Positions 26,108 through 35,351 of a stretch of 64,000 bases of DNA are shown here, in pieces; position 1 is the first letter of the stretch, and each line of letters opens with the position of its first letter. Under the pieces are notes generated by a model. The model made no database searches, was not told the origin of the DNA, and was given only the letters and a program-made list of their open reading frames with translations. The position numbers were made by a program, and so were the translations under genes. Origin of the DNA: Bradyrhizobium sp. LMTR 3 (GTDB taxonomy: Bacteria; Pseudomonadota; Alphaproteobacteria; Rhizobiales; Xanthobacteraceae); the NCBI RefSeq assembly GCF_001693485.1, contig NZ_MAXC01000023.1:186001-250000 (forward strand), given 5' to 3'.

Positions 26108-26518
26108 ATGCGCCCGCAAACGCTCGCTGAGGCTGTCGACCGAGTTCAGAATGGCGAGCCGCAGGACATGATGATCGCGGAGTTCGTCGACACGTTTGAC
26201 CTCGCGCCTACAAGCGAAGCGCGCTACATGGCGATCGAGCAGGAACCAGCGCTCACTGGCAATAGGAGGTTAGACGCTTTGGTCGGAGCGATAGCCGAAT
26301 ACCTTGCGAAACAGAACAAGTTGAGGCGGGTGCCGGCTTGGACCTCAGGGTCGGCTCGCTACCTCGATAGCCCATGGCATACTTGCCGCTTCGAAGACGA
26401 TGCCATGCGCGAATACCTGACCTTCAGCAGCCCGGCCGAGTTTGCTTCGCGCAACATCTTCACCGAAGAACGGCGCTGCGACGAGCGCGCGGCCCTCATC
26501 CATCCAGGTCATAGGTAA
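26108..26518 (+). CDS. unrecognised protein between aroA and cmk
   Basis: A 136-residue soluble protein that I cannot assign with confidence. Visible features are an N-terminal helical segment (MRPQTLAEAVDRVQNGEPQD), LDALVGAIAEYLAKQ, then VPAWTSGSARYLDSPWHTCRF and REYLTFSSPAEFASRNIFTEE. The W-x-x-D/S-x-x-R-Y-L-D-x-P-W and S-P-A-x-F-x-x-R-N-I-F pattern resembles a widespread group of small hypothetical proteins. The ATG at 26108 follows GGAGCAA. The stop is one base before the cmk ATG, so it is fully embedded in the aroA-cmk operon, where these two genes usually sit side by side. Confidence 0.75.
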   Translation: MRPQTLAEAVDRVQNGEPQDMMIAEFVDTFDLAPTSEARYMAIEQEPALTGNRRLDALVGAIAEYLAKQNKLRRVPAWTSGSARYLDSPWHTCRFEDDAMREYLTFSSPAEFASRNIFTEERRCDERAALIHPGHR

Positions 26519-26519
26519 C

Positions 26520-27152
26520 ATGATCATCGCCATCGACGGACCGGCGGCATCCGGCAAGGGGACGCTCGGCAAACGCCTCGCCCATCACTACGGCTATCGC
26601 CATCTCGACACCGGCGTGATCTATCGTGCGGTCGCGAAGGCGTTGCTGGACGACGGTTTCGATCTGACGGACGAGGCGCGGGCGGTCGCTGTCGCGATGG
26701 AGCTTGATCCCGAGAAGTTCGGACATCCCGAGCTCAAGACACAACGGATCGGCGATGCCGCCTCGGTGGTTTCGGCGATCCCCAGCGTGCGCGAGGCGCT
26801 GGTCAATTTTCAGCGCCAGTTCGCGGCCGATCCGCCGGGCGCCGTGCTCGACGGGCGCGACATTGGAACCGTGATCTGCCCGAACGCCGACGTGAAGATT
26901 TTCGTGGTCGCCGATCCGCAGGTGCGGGCCCGCCGCCGGACGCTCGAAGCCCGCGCGCGGGGCGAGGAGGCCGATGAGGCGCTGGTGCTGGCTGATATCC
27001 TCAAGCGCGACGAACGGGACCGCAATCGCGCTGCCGCCCCGCTCAAAGCGGCCGATGACGCCCACGTCCTGGATAATTCCAATCTCGACATCGAGGCCGG
27101 CGTTCGCGCCGCAATTGCCATCGTCGAGGCCGTCCGCGCCCAGCGGAAATAG
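26520..27152 (+). CDS. cmk: (d)CMP kinase
   Basis: Phosphorylates CMP and dCMP to the diphosphates with ATP. The 210-residue P-loop protein opens MIIAIDGPAASGKGTLGKRLA, with Walker A G-P-A-A-S-G-K-G. The NMP-binding segments HLDTGVIYRAVA and LDGRDIGTVICPNADVKIFV are typical. It starts at the ATG at 26520; the larger upstream frame lies inside the preceding gene and is not used. Gene order cmk-rpsA is widely conserved. Confidence 0.96.
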   Translation: MIIAIDGPAASGKGTLGKRLAHHYGYRHLDTGVIYRAVAKALLDDGFDLTDEARAVAVAMELDPEKFGHPELKTQRIGDAASVVSAIPSVREALVNFQRQFAADPPGAVLDGRDIGTVICPNADVKIFVVADPQVRARRRTLEARARGEEADEALVLADILKRDERDRNRAAAPLKAADDAHVLDNSNLDIEAGVRAAIAIVEAVRAQRK

Positions 27153-27581
27153 CCAGGATTTGACCCGTCGCGGCGGCCTGAAACGGCCGCAAATCGGGCA
27201 TTTCCGGCTTGCCGAAAATGGCCCGTGGGGCTATATCCACGGCCATCCGGGCCGCCATCGATGAGATCAGGGCTGTCCGAGCGGGCCGGCCGGAGGTTTG
27301 AACCTCCCGCCGTCATTGGAGGAAAGCCCGCTCCAGGTTCTTGAAGTCGATATGCTCGTTTCAGGCTCCGGATTTCTGACGCTACGCGCACTCTTCCGCT
27401 GAACCGGTACCCGCTTTTGCGGAATGCGCGACATCAAACGTATCGAACGTGCAGGCATGCTGCCGGCCCGCTTTTGCGCCCTCCGCAAATGCGGTCGTCA
27501 GGGTTTTGCGGACCCCTGACACTTCACGCACGATGCGCCCTTTAACCCGAACGGCCGGCAAGATCCCGCATTGGAGAACAA
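27153..27581. promoter_or_regulatory. long leader region upstream of rpsA
   Basis: 429 bases without a gene. It contains a perfect 7-bp hairpin GGAGGTT/AACCTCC at 27292-27307. The block CCCGCTTTTGCG occurs twice (27410-27421 and 27468-27479). Small CCGC/GCGG hairpins are formed around 27411 and 27485. It probably holds the rpsA promoter and an untranslated leader; autoregulation by S1 is known in E. coli, but no family match is claimed. Confidence 0.4.
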
Positions 27582-29285
27582 ATGGCTTCGACTACTGCTG
27601 CTTCTTATAATCCGACCCGCGACGATTTCGCTGCGATGCTGGACGAGTCCTTTGCCGGCGGCAATCTGCAGGAAAGCTCCGTCATCAAGGGCAAGGTGGT
27701 TGCAATTGAAAAGGACATGGCCGTCATCGATGTCGGCCTGAAGACCGAGGGCCGCGTGGCGTTGCGCGAATTCGCCGGCCCCGGCCGCGAAAGTGATCTC
27801 AAGGTCGGCGACGAGGTCGAGGTGTTCCTCGACAGGATCGAGAATGCGCTCGGCGAAGCCGTGCTGTCGCGCGACAAGGCGCGCCGCGAGGAAAGCTGGG
27901 GCAAGCTCGAGAAGGCCTTCAACAACAACGAGAAGGTCCACGGCGTCATCTTCAACCAGGTCAAGGGCGGTTTCACCGTCGACCTCGACGGCGCTGTCGC
28001 CTTCCTGCCGCGCTCGCAGGTCGATATCCGCCCGATCCGCGACGTCGCTCCCTTGATGAACAACTCGCAGCCGTTCCAGATCCTCAAGATGGATCGTCGC
28101 CGCGGCAACATCGTGGTGTCGCGCCGCACGGTCCTGGAAGAGACCCGCGCCGAGCAGCGCCAGGAGCTGGTGCAGAACCTCGAAGAGGGTCAGGTGATCG
28201 ACGGCGTGGTCAAGAACATCACCGATTACGGTGCGTTCGTTGATCTCGGCGGCATCGACGGCCTGCTCCACGTCACCGACATCGCCTGGCGCCGGGTCAA
28301 TCACCCGACGGAAGTGCTGACCATCGGCCAGACCGTGAAGGTCAAGATCATCAAGATCAACCACGAGACCCACCGCATTTCGCTCGGCATGAAGCAGTTG
28401 CTGGACGATCCGTGGCAGGGCATCGAGGCGAAGTACCCGCTGAACGCGCGCTTCACCGGCCGCGTCACCAACATCACCGACTACGGCGCGTTCGTCGAAC
28501 TGGAGCCGGGCATCGAAGGCCTGATCCACGTCTCGGAAATGTCGTGGACCAAGAAGAACATGCACCCCGGCAAGATCGTTTCGACCTCGCAGGAAGTCGA
28601 AGTGCAGGTGCTCGAAGTCGATTCCGTCAAGCGCCGCATCTCGCTCGGCCTCAAGCAGACCATGCGCAATCCCTGGGAAGTCTTCGTCGAGAAGTTCCCG
28701 GTCGGTTCGGTGGTCGAGGGCGAAGTCAAGAACAAGACCGAGTTCGGCTTGTTCCTCGGTCTCGACGGCGACGTCGACGGCATGGTCCATCTGTCCGACC
28801 TCGACTGGAAGCTGCCGGGCGAGCAGGTCATCGACAACTTCAAGAAGGGCGACATGGTCAAGGCCGTGGTGCTCGACGTCGATGTCGAGAAGGAACGCAT
28901 CTCGCTCGGCGTCAAGCAGCTCGAAGGCGACCCCTTCGCAGAACCTGGCGACGTCAAGAAGGGCGCGGTCGTGACCTGCGAAGTGCTGGAAGTGAAGGAA
29001 GCCGGCATCGAGGTGAAGATCTCGGGCACCGACTTCACCACCTTCATCAAGCGCTCCGAGCTGGCCCGTGACCGCAACGATCAGCGCGCCGAACGCTTCG
29101 CTATCGGCGAGAAGGTCGATGCCCGCGTGATTCAGTTCGACAAGAAGGCCCGCAAGGTGCAGGTCTCGATCAAGGCGCTGGAAGTTGCCGAAGAAAAGGA
29201 AGCCATCGCGCAGTACGGCTCCTCCGATTCGGGCGCGACGCTCGGCGATATTCTCGGCACCGCGCTCAAGAACCGCGAGAAGTAA
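27582..29285 (+). CDS. rpsA: 30S ribosomal protein S1
   Basis: mRNA-binding ribosomal protein of 567 residues. It has six S1 OB-fold repeats, readable from the recurring G-x-V-x-x-I-T-D-Y-G-A-F-V-D and R-I-S-L-G-x-K-Q patterns; repeats 3-5 are closest to consensus (VDGVVKNITDYGAFVDLGGIDGLLH, GRVTNITDYGAFVELE, EGEVKNKTEFGLFLGLD). The N-terminus MASTTAASYNPTRDDFAAML is typical of alphaproteobacteria. A strong rho-independent terminator lies 25 bases after the stop. Confidence 0.98.
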   Translation: MASTTAASYNPTRDDFAAMLDESFAGGNLQESSVIKGKVVAIEKDMAVIDVGLKTEGRVALREFAGPGRESDLKVGDEVEVFLDRIENALGEAVLSRDKARREESWGKLEKAFNNNEKVHGVIFNQVKGGFTVDLDGAVAFLPRSQVDIRPIRDVAPLMNNSQPFQILKMDRRRGNIVVSRRTVLEETRAEQRQELVQNLEEGQVIDGVVKNITDYGAFVDLGGIDGLLHVTDIAWRRVNHPTEVLTIGQTVKVKIIKINHETHRISLGMKQLLDDPWQGIEAKYPLNARFTGRVTNITDYGAFVELEPGIEGLIHVSEMSWTKKNMHPGKIVSTSQEVEVQVLEVDSVKRRISLGLKQTMRNPWEVFVEKFPVGSVVEGEVKNKTEFGLFLGLDGDVDGMVHLSDLDWKLPGEQVIDNFKKGDMVKAVVLDVDVEKERISLGVKQLEGDPFAEPGDVKKGAVVTCEVLEVKEAGIEVKISGTDFTTFIKRSELARDRNDQRAERFAIGEKVDARVIQFDKKARKVQVSIKALEVAEEKEAIAQYGSSDSGATLGDILGTALKNREK

Positions 29286-29310
29286 GCGTTCGCTTAATGC
29301 CTGCGACATC

Positions 29311-29346
29311 AGGCCCCGGTTTCGACCGGGGCCTTTTTGTTTTTCC
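29311..29346 (+). terminator. rho-independent terminator of rpsA
   Basis: A perfect 10-bp stem AGGCCCCGGT / ACCGGGGCCT with a TTCG loop, followed by TTTTTGTTTTTC. Confidence 0.92.
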
Positions 29347-29510
29347 TTCTCCCCTTGTGGGAGAAGGGGCCTTCGCGCAGCGAAGGCGGATGAGGGGTTC
29401 TATCCGCGAAGCCAGACCCCTTCCGGCGCCATAGCCGATGCGAAGCATCGGCGTTCTAAGAGACGGCGGCCATGGGCCGCCTATGCCACCTTCTCCCACA
29501 AGGGGGAAGG
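29345..29510. repeat. palindromic repeat between rpsA and sppA
   Basis: The left arm CCTTCTCCCCTTGTGGGAG-AAGG (29345-29367) matches the complement of the right arm (29489-29510) with one indel. Shorter internal hairpins include CCTTCGCGCAGCGAAGG and CCGATGCGAAGCATCGG. Confidence 0.82.
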
Positions 29511-29620
29511 GAAGAAGACGGGCCTTGCTTTCTTCATATTGCATCGCAATTGGTGTAATCAGGTAACGCTTCGCTCACGCTGCGACTGCAAAACGGGCTG
29601 ATGTTTTCAGGAGAATTTCG

Positions 29621-30601
29621 ATGTCGCTCGATTCGGACGTGATCGTCGATCGCCGCAGGATCCGCCGGAAGCTGACATTCTGGCGTATCATGGCTGGCCT
29701 GGTGACCATCGCGGCGATCATCACAGCCGGTGCAATCGCGACAACGGGCGGGCCGGCTGCCCTGACGCCATCGGGATCGATCGCGCGCGTCAATATCGAA
29801 GGGCTGATCCGCAGCGATCAGAAGCGCGTCGAGGCGCTGGAGCGGCTGGAGAAATCGAGCCATGCCGCCGTTATCGTGCACATCAACTCGCCGGGCGGCA
29901 CCACGGCCGGCTCCGAGCAACTCTACGACTCGCTGGTGCGCCTGAAGGCCAAGAAGCCGCTGGTTGTGGTGGTGGAGGGACTGGCCGCGTCAGGCGGTTA
30001 CATCTCGGCGATGGCCGCCGATCATATCGTCGCCCGGCAGAGCTCGCTGGTCGGTTCGATCGGCGTGCTGTTTCAATATCCGAACTTCACCGAGCTGATG
30101 AAGACCGTGGGCGTCAAGGTCGAGGAGGTGAAATCCTCGCCGTTAAAGGCTGCGCCCAATGGTTTCGAGCCGACCAGTCCTGAAGCGCGTGCTGCGCTCG
30201 ACGCGCTGGTGAAGGATTCCTATGCCTGGTTCCGCGGCCTGGTGAAGGAGCGGCGCGGCATGGATGAGGCGCTTCTGGAAAAAGTCGCGGACGGACGGGT
30301 CTTCACCGGCCGCCAGGCGGTCGAACTGAAACTGGTCGATCAGCTCGGCGATGAAAAGGCGGCCGTTGCATGGCTGGTCGCCGAGAAGAAGATCAAGAAA
30401 GATCTGCCGGTACGCGATTACAAGCTGAATCCGCAACTTGGCGACCTGACGTTTCTGCGAACGGCGGCTTCCATCGCGTTCGATGCGCTCGGTTTGAGTT
30501 CCATCGCGCGCCAGATCGAGCAGGCCGGCGTCGCCCAGGCGGTCGATCAGCTCTCGCTCGACGGCATGCTGGCATTGTGGCGCCCCGCCGCCTCCAACTG
30601 A
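29621..30601 (+). CDS. sppA: signal peptide peptidase SppA (S49)
   Basis: Membrane-anchored serine protease that degrades cleaved signal peptides. The 326-residue short form has an N-terminal membrane segment (about residues 20-45, IMAGLVTIAAIITAGAIA) and one S49 domain. The nucleophile lies in G-L-A-A-S-G-G-Y and the general-base Lys is expected in the LLEKVADGRVFTGRQA region. The HINSPGGTTAGSEQLYDSL segment is the substrate-binding strand. AGGAG precedes the ATG at 29621. ihfB follows 171 bases later. Confidence 0.93.
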   Translation: MSLDSDVIVDRRRIRRKLTFWRIMAGLVTIAAIITAGAIATTGGPAALTPSGSIARVNIEGLIRSDQKRVEALERLEKSSHAAVIVHINSPGGTTAGSEQLYDSLVRLKAKKPLVVVVEGLAASGGYISAMAADHIVARQSSLVGSIGVLFQYPNFTELMKTVGVKVEEVKSSPLKAAPNGFEPTSPEARAALDALVKDSYAWFRGLVKERRGMDEALLEKVADGRVFTGRQAVELKLVDQLGDEKAAVAWLVAEKKIKKDLPVRDYKLNPQLGDLTFLRTAASIAFDALGLSSIARQIEQAGVAQAVDQLSLDGMLALWRPAASN

Positions 30602-30772
30602 ACCGCAGCGGCTGCCCTTCGCAAGATTCTCCCGCATTGCGGGTATTGTCACAAACCCCTTCCAGGCGGTTTGTCACGCCATTTCGCGCTGCCCAAAAGT
30701 GAATTAGCGTCTTGACAGTGCAAGGCATTTTCACGGAAATGGAAGTCCGCACGATCCCGGACCCCAACTTCG

Positions 30773-31078
30773 ATGATCAAATCCGAACTTGTTCAGCGCA
30801 TCGCCGAGCACAACCCGCACCTCTATCAGCGGGATGTGGAGAACATTGTGAACGCGATCCTCGATGAGATCGTCGCTGCCTTGGCGCGCGGCGACCGTGT
30901 CGAGCTGCGCGGCTTCGGCGCCTTTTCGGTCAAGCATCGCCCGGCGCGGGCGGGGCGCAATCCGCGCACCGGCGCCCATGTGCCGGTCGACCAGAAGAGC
31001 GTCCCGTTCTTCAAGACGGGCAAGGAAATGCGCGAGCGGCTGAACCGCGACAACGGCTCGCACGAGGCCGGCGCGTAA
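30773..31078 (+). CDS. ihfB: integration host factor subunit beta
   Basis: DNA-bending nucleoid protein that pairs with IhfA. It acts at recombination sites and at sigma-54 promoters, and rpoN is in the same window. 101 residues with MIKSELVQRIAEHNPHL, VELRGFGAFSVKHRPARAGRNPRTGA and the C-terminal VPFFKTGKEMRERLN. The DNA-intercalating Pro of the beta arm is in the RNPRTG loop. The C-terminal tail RDNGSHEAGA is slightly longer than in E. coli. Confidence 0.97.
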   Translation: MIKSELVQRIAEHNPHLYQRDVENIVNAILDEIVAALARGDRVELRGFGAFSVKHRPARAGRNPRTGAHVPVDQKSVPFFKTGKEMRERLNRDNGSHEAGA

Positions 31079-31143
31079 CCAATTTTTTCGATCGGTAGCC
31101 GTGTTGCGGGCCTCGTGCCCGCCTTTCTCCATCACTGCGAGAA

Positions 31144-31542
31144 ATGGTCATGCGAAAGTTCTTCACGGCGCTGGTCGTCATTCCCTTAGGGCTGATCTTC
31201 GTCATTTTCGCCGTCGCCAACCGCCATTTCGTGACGGTATCGTTCGATCCCTTCAATTCGACCGACCCGGCGATCAAGGTGAGCTTGCCGCTGTTTGCCG
31301 TGATCATCACGGTGGCCATTCTGGGGGTGGCGGCGGGCGGCACGGCGACCTGGTTCCGCCAACGCCACTGGCGCCGTGCGGCGCGCCAGCATGAGGCGGA
31401 TGCCCGCCGGGCAAGGGCGGAAGCGGCCGATTTACGGGCCGCGGCGGCGGTTTCGCGGGGCCATCAGCAGCGGCTTCCGGCGCCGTCCCAGTATGGCTTC
31501 TACGGGGCCACCGGGCGAGACAAGCAGGGCGCGACGTTGTAG
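31144..31542 (+). CDS. lapA: LapA-domain (DUF1049) membrane protein
   Basis: A 132-residue inner-membrane protein with two hydrophobic segments (about 6-24 and 42-62) separated by RHFVTVSFDPFNSTDPAIKVSLP, the LapA/YciS pattern. In E. coli LapA works with LapB in regulating LpxC turnover and LPS amount; the alphaproteobacterial role is not established. The Arg/Ala-rich C-terminal half is cytoplasmic and longer than in E. coli. It lies between ihfB and trpF, as usual in rhizobia. Confidence 0.8.
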   Translation: MVMRKFFTALVVIPLGLIFVIFAVANRHFVTVSFDPFNSTDPAIKVSLPLFAVIITVAILGVAAGGTATWFRQRHWRRAARQHEADARRARAEAADLRAAAAVSRGHQQRLPAPSQYGFYGATGRDKQGATL

Positions 31543-31602
31543 AACCCGCCCCGTCAGCCCTGTTCCAGCCGGTTACGGGGCGAAATATGTGCCCGAGAGA
31601 CC

Positions 31603-32258
31603 ATGTCCCTGCTCGTCAAAATTTGCGGCCTGTCCACGCGCGAGACGCTCGAGGTAGCGCTCGATGCGGGTGCCGACATGGTGGGATTCGTGTTCTTCGC
31701 TCCGTCGCCACGTCATCTCAGCCTCCAGACGGCGCGCGAGCTCGGCCGGCAGGCCAAGGGCCGCGCGGCCAAGGTGGCGTTGACCGTAGATGCCGACGAC
31801 GCGACGCTTGAAAATATCGCCGAGACGCTGCAGCCGGACCTGCTGCAACTGCACGGCAAGGAAACCATCGCGCGGGTGCGCGATATCAAACAAAAATTCG
31901 GATTGCCGGTCATGAAGGTGATCGCCGTTGAAACCTCGGCCGATCTCGCCGCGCTGCCGGGCTATGCGAGCGTTGCCGATCGCATCCTGTTCGATGCTCG
32001 CGCTCCCAAGGGCGCTACCCGTCCTGGCGGGTTGGGAACCGTGTTCGACTGGCACGTTCTGGAAAAGCTCGATCTCCAATTGCCCTTCATGGTCTCCGGC
32101 GGGCTCAGCGCCGACAATGTCGCGGACGCCATTCGCGTTACCCGTGCCGCCGGCGTCGATGTATCCTCGGGCGTGGAAAGTGCGCCCGGCGTCAAGGATC
32201 CCGAGCTGATCCGCCATTTCATTCGCGCCGCGCGCGCCACCGAAGAATTGATGGTCCG

Positions 32259-32262
<4 letters not shown>
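31603..32262 (+). CDS. trpF: phosphoribosylanthranilate isomerase
   Basis: Third step of tryptophan synthesis, an Amadori rearrangement of PRA to CdRP. The 219-residue TIM barrel has VKICGLSTRETLE with the catalytic Cys at residue 7, DMVGFVFFAPSPRH, and the catalytic Asp in ILFDARAPKG. The phosphate loop is MVSGGLSADNV. Its stop overlaps trpB by 4 bp. Confidence 0.96.
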
Positions 32263-33472
<1,210 letters not shown>

Positions 33473-33476
<4 letters not shown>

Positions 33477-34309
33477 CCACCCGTATCGACGCACGCTTTG
33501 CCGAACTCGCAAAAGAAGGCCGCTCGGCATTTGTCACCTTCCTGATGGCCGGCGATCCCGATCCCTTAACTTCGCTCGACATCATCAAGGCGCTGCCCAA
33601 GGCGGGTGCCGACATTATCGAAATCGGCATGCCCTTTACCGATCCGATGGCGGACGGACCGTCGATCCAGGCGGCGGGTCTGCGTGCGCTCAAGGGCGGC
33701 ATGACCCTGCGGAAGACGCTCGAGATGGTGCGCGGCTTCCGCAAGGAGGACGACACCACGCCCCTGGTGCTGATGGGCTATTACAATCCGATCTATATTT
33801 ATGGGGTCGACAAGTTCCTCTCCGACGCCAAGACCGCCGGCGTCGATGGCCTCATCATCGTCGACCTGCCGCCGGAGGAGGACGATGAGCTCTGCATTCC
33901 CGCGCTGGAGGCGGGACTCAACTTCATCCGCCTGGCGACACCCACGACGGACGACAAACGCCTGCCCGCCGTGCTCGCGAACACTTCCGGTTTTGTCTAT
34001 TACGTCTCGATCACCGGCATCACCGGCGCTGCGGCGGCCGATTCGAAGGTGGTCGGCGATGCGGTGGCCCGTATCAAACGCCACACCAAGCTTCCGGTGT
34101 GCGTCGGCTTCGGCATCCGCACCCCGCAGGCGGCGCGCGCGATTGCCGAGAAGGCCAATGGCGCCGTGGTCGGCACCGCCCTGGTCGATGCGTTGCGCGA
34201 CAGCCTCGATGCCCAGGGGCAGGCGACCGCCAAGACGGTGGCCGCCGTGGCCGATGTCGTGGCGTCGCTGGCGCAGGGCGTCCGGGGCGCGAAGCAAGCT
34301 GCGGAATAA
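33473..34309 (+). CDS. trpA: tryptophan synthase alpha chain
   Basis: Cleaves indole-3-glycerol phosphate and channels indole to TrpB. The 278-residue TIM barrel has the catalytic Glu in DIIEIGMPFTDPMADGP and the catalytic Asp in VDGLIIVDLPPEE. The phosphate loop GFGIRTPQAA is present. The GTG start at 33473 overlaps the trpB stop. Confidence 0.97.
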
Positions 34310-34409
34310 GCCACAATTGCGTGGAAATAGGCGTTAACAGCGGCTTGCCGGCCTTGGAGCCGGCCGCCATATATCCAGTCGATGCGTCTAACCGCATTCG
34401 GAGCGAACC

Positions 34410-35351
34410 ATGAATTGGCTCACCAATGTCGTCCGGCCGAAAATCCGCAGCATCCTGCGCCGTGAGACGCCGGAGAACTTGTGGATCAAGTGCCCGGATT
34501 CCGGGCAGCTCGTGTTTTACAAGGACGTCGAGGCCAATCAGTTCGTCATTCCCGGCTCGAACTACCACATGCGCATGGGCGCGGTGGCGCGGCTGAAGTC
34601 GATCTTCGACAACGAGACCTGGTACGACATCGCGCTGCCCGAAGTGACGGCCGACCCGCTGAAGTTCCGCGATGAACGCAAATACGCCGACCGCATCAGG
34701 GACGCCCGCGCCAAGACCGGGCTGAACGACGCCATCAAGGTTGGCTACGGCAAGCTCGAGGGCGCAGGTGTCGTCATCGCGGTGCAGGATTTCGATTTCA
34801 TGGGCGGCTCGCTCGGCATGGCCGCGGGCGAAGCGATCGTGCGCGGGCTCGAGCTTGCGGTGGAGAAGAAGTCGCCGTTCATCGTGTTCGCGGCTTCCGG
34901 CGGCGCGCGCATGCAGGAAGGCATCCTGTCGCTGATGCAGATGCCGCGCACCACCGTCGGCGTACAGATGCTGCGGGAAGCAAAGCTGCCCTACATCGTG
35001 GTGCTGACCAATCCGACCACCGGCGGCGTGACCGCATCCTACGCCATGCTGGGCGACGTGCAGATCGCCGAACCCGGCGCGCTGATCGGTTTTGCCGGTG
35101 CGCGCGTGATCGAGCAGACCATCCGTGAAAAACTGCCGGAAGGGTTCCAGCGCGCCGAATATCTGCTCGACCACGGCATGATCGACATGGTCGTGCATCG
35201 CCACGAGATGCGTTCGACGCTGGCGCGGCTGTGCCGGCTGCTGACCAAATCGCCGCCGCTTGACATCGCCTCAAAGCCCTTGCCGGAGGTCACAGACCCG
35301 GCCCAGATCGTCTCGGCCCCCGAAGCGGTGCCGGCTGCGCCCCACGCGTGA
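34410..35351 (+). CDS. accD: acetyl-CoA carboxylase carboxyltransferase subunit beta
   Basis: Beta subunit of the carboxyltransferase that makes malonyl-CoA. The 313-residue crotonase-fold domain is well conserved (DFDFMGGSLGMAAGEAI, ASGGARMQEGILSLMQM, TNPTTGGVTASYAMLGD). The N-terminal zinc ribbon of E. coli AccD, with four Cys, is degenerate: only the first remains (IKCPDSGQLVFY), and the second pair is replaced by I-P-G-S. It lies between trpA and folC, the usual alphaproteobacterial arrangement. The stop overlaps the folC start (GTGA). Confidence 0.95.
   Translation: MNWLTNVVRPKIRSILRRETPENLWIKCPDSGQLVFYKDVEANQFVIPGSNYHMRMGAVARLKSIFDNETWYDIALPEVTADPLKFRDERKYADRIRDARAKTGLNDAIKVGYGKLEGAGVVIAVQDFDFMGGSLGMAAGEAIVRGLELAVEKKSPFIVFAASGGARMQEGILSLMQMPRTTVGVQMLREAKLPYIVVLTNPTTGGVTASYAMLGDVQIAEPGALIGFAGARVIEQTIREKLPEGFQRAEYLLDHGMIDMVVHRHEMRSTLARLCRLLTKSPPLDIASKPLPEVTDPAQIVSAPEAVPAAPHA

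Noticed and set aside
27498..29309. 603-codon open frame on the minus strand opposite rpsA
   Set aside because: It mirrors the codon bias of rpsA, is low in complexity (D/E/H/L-rich) and has no family features.
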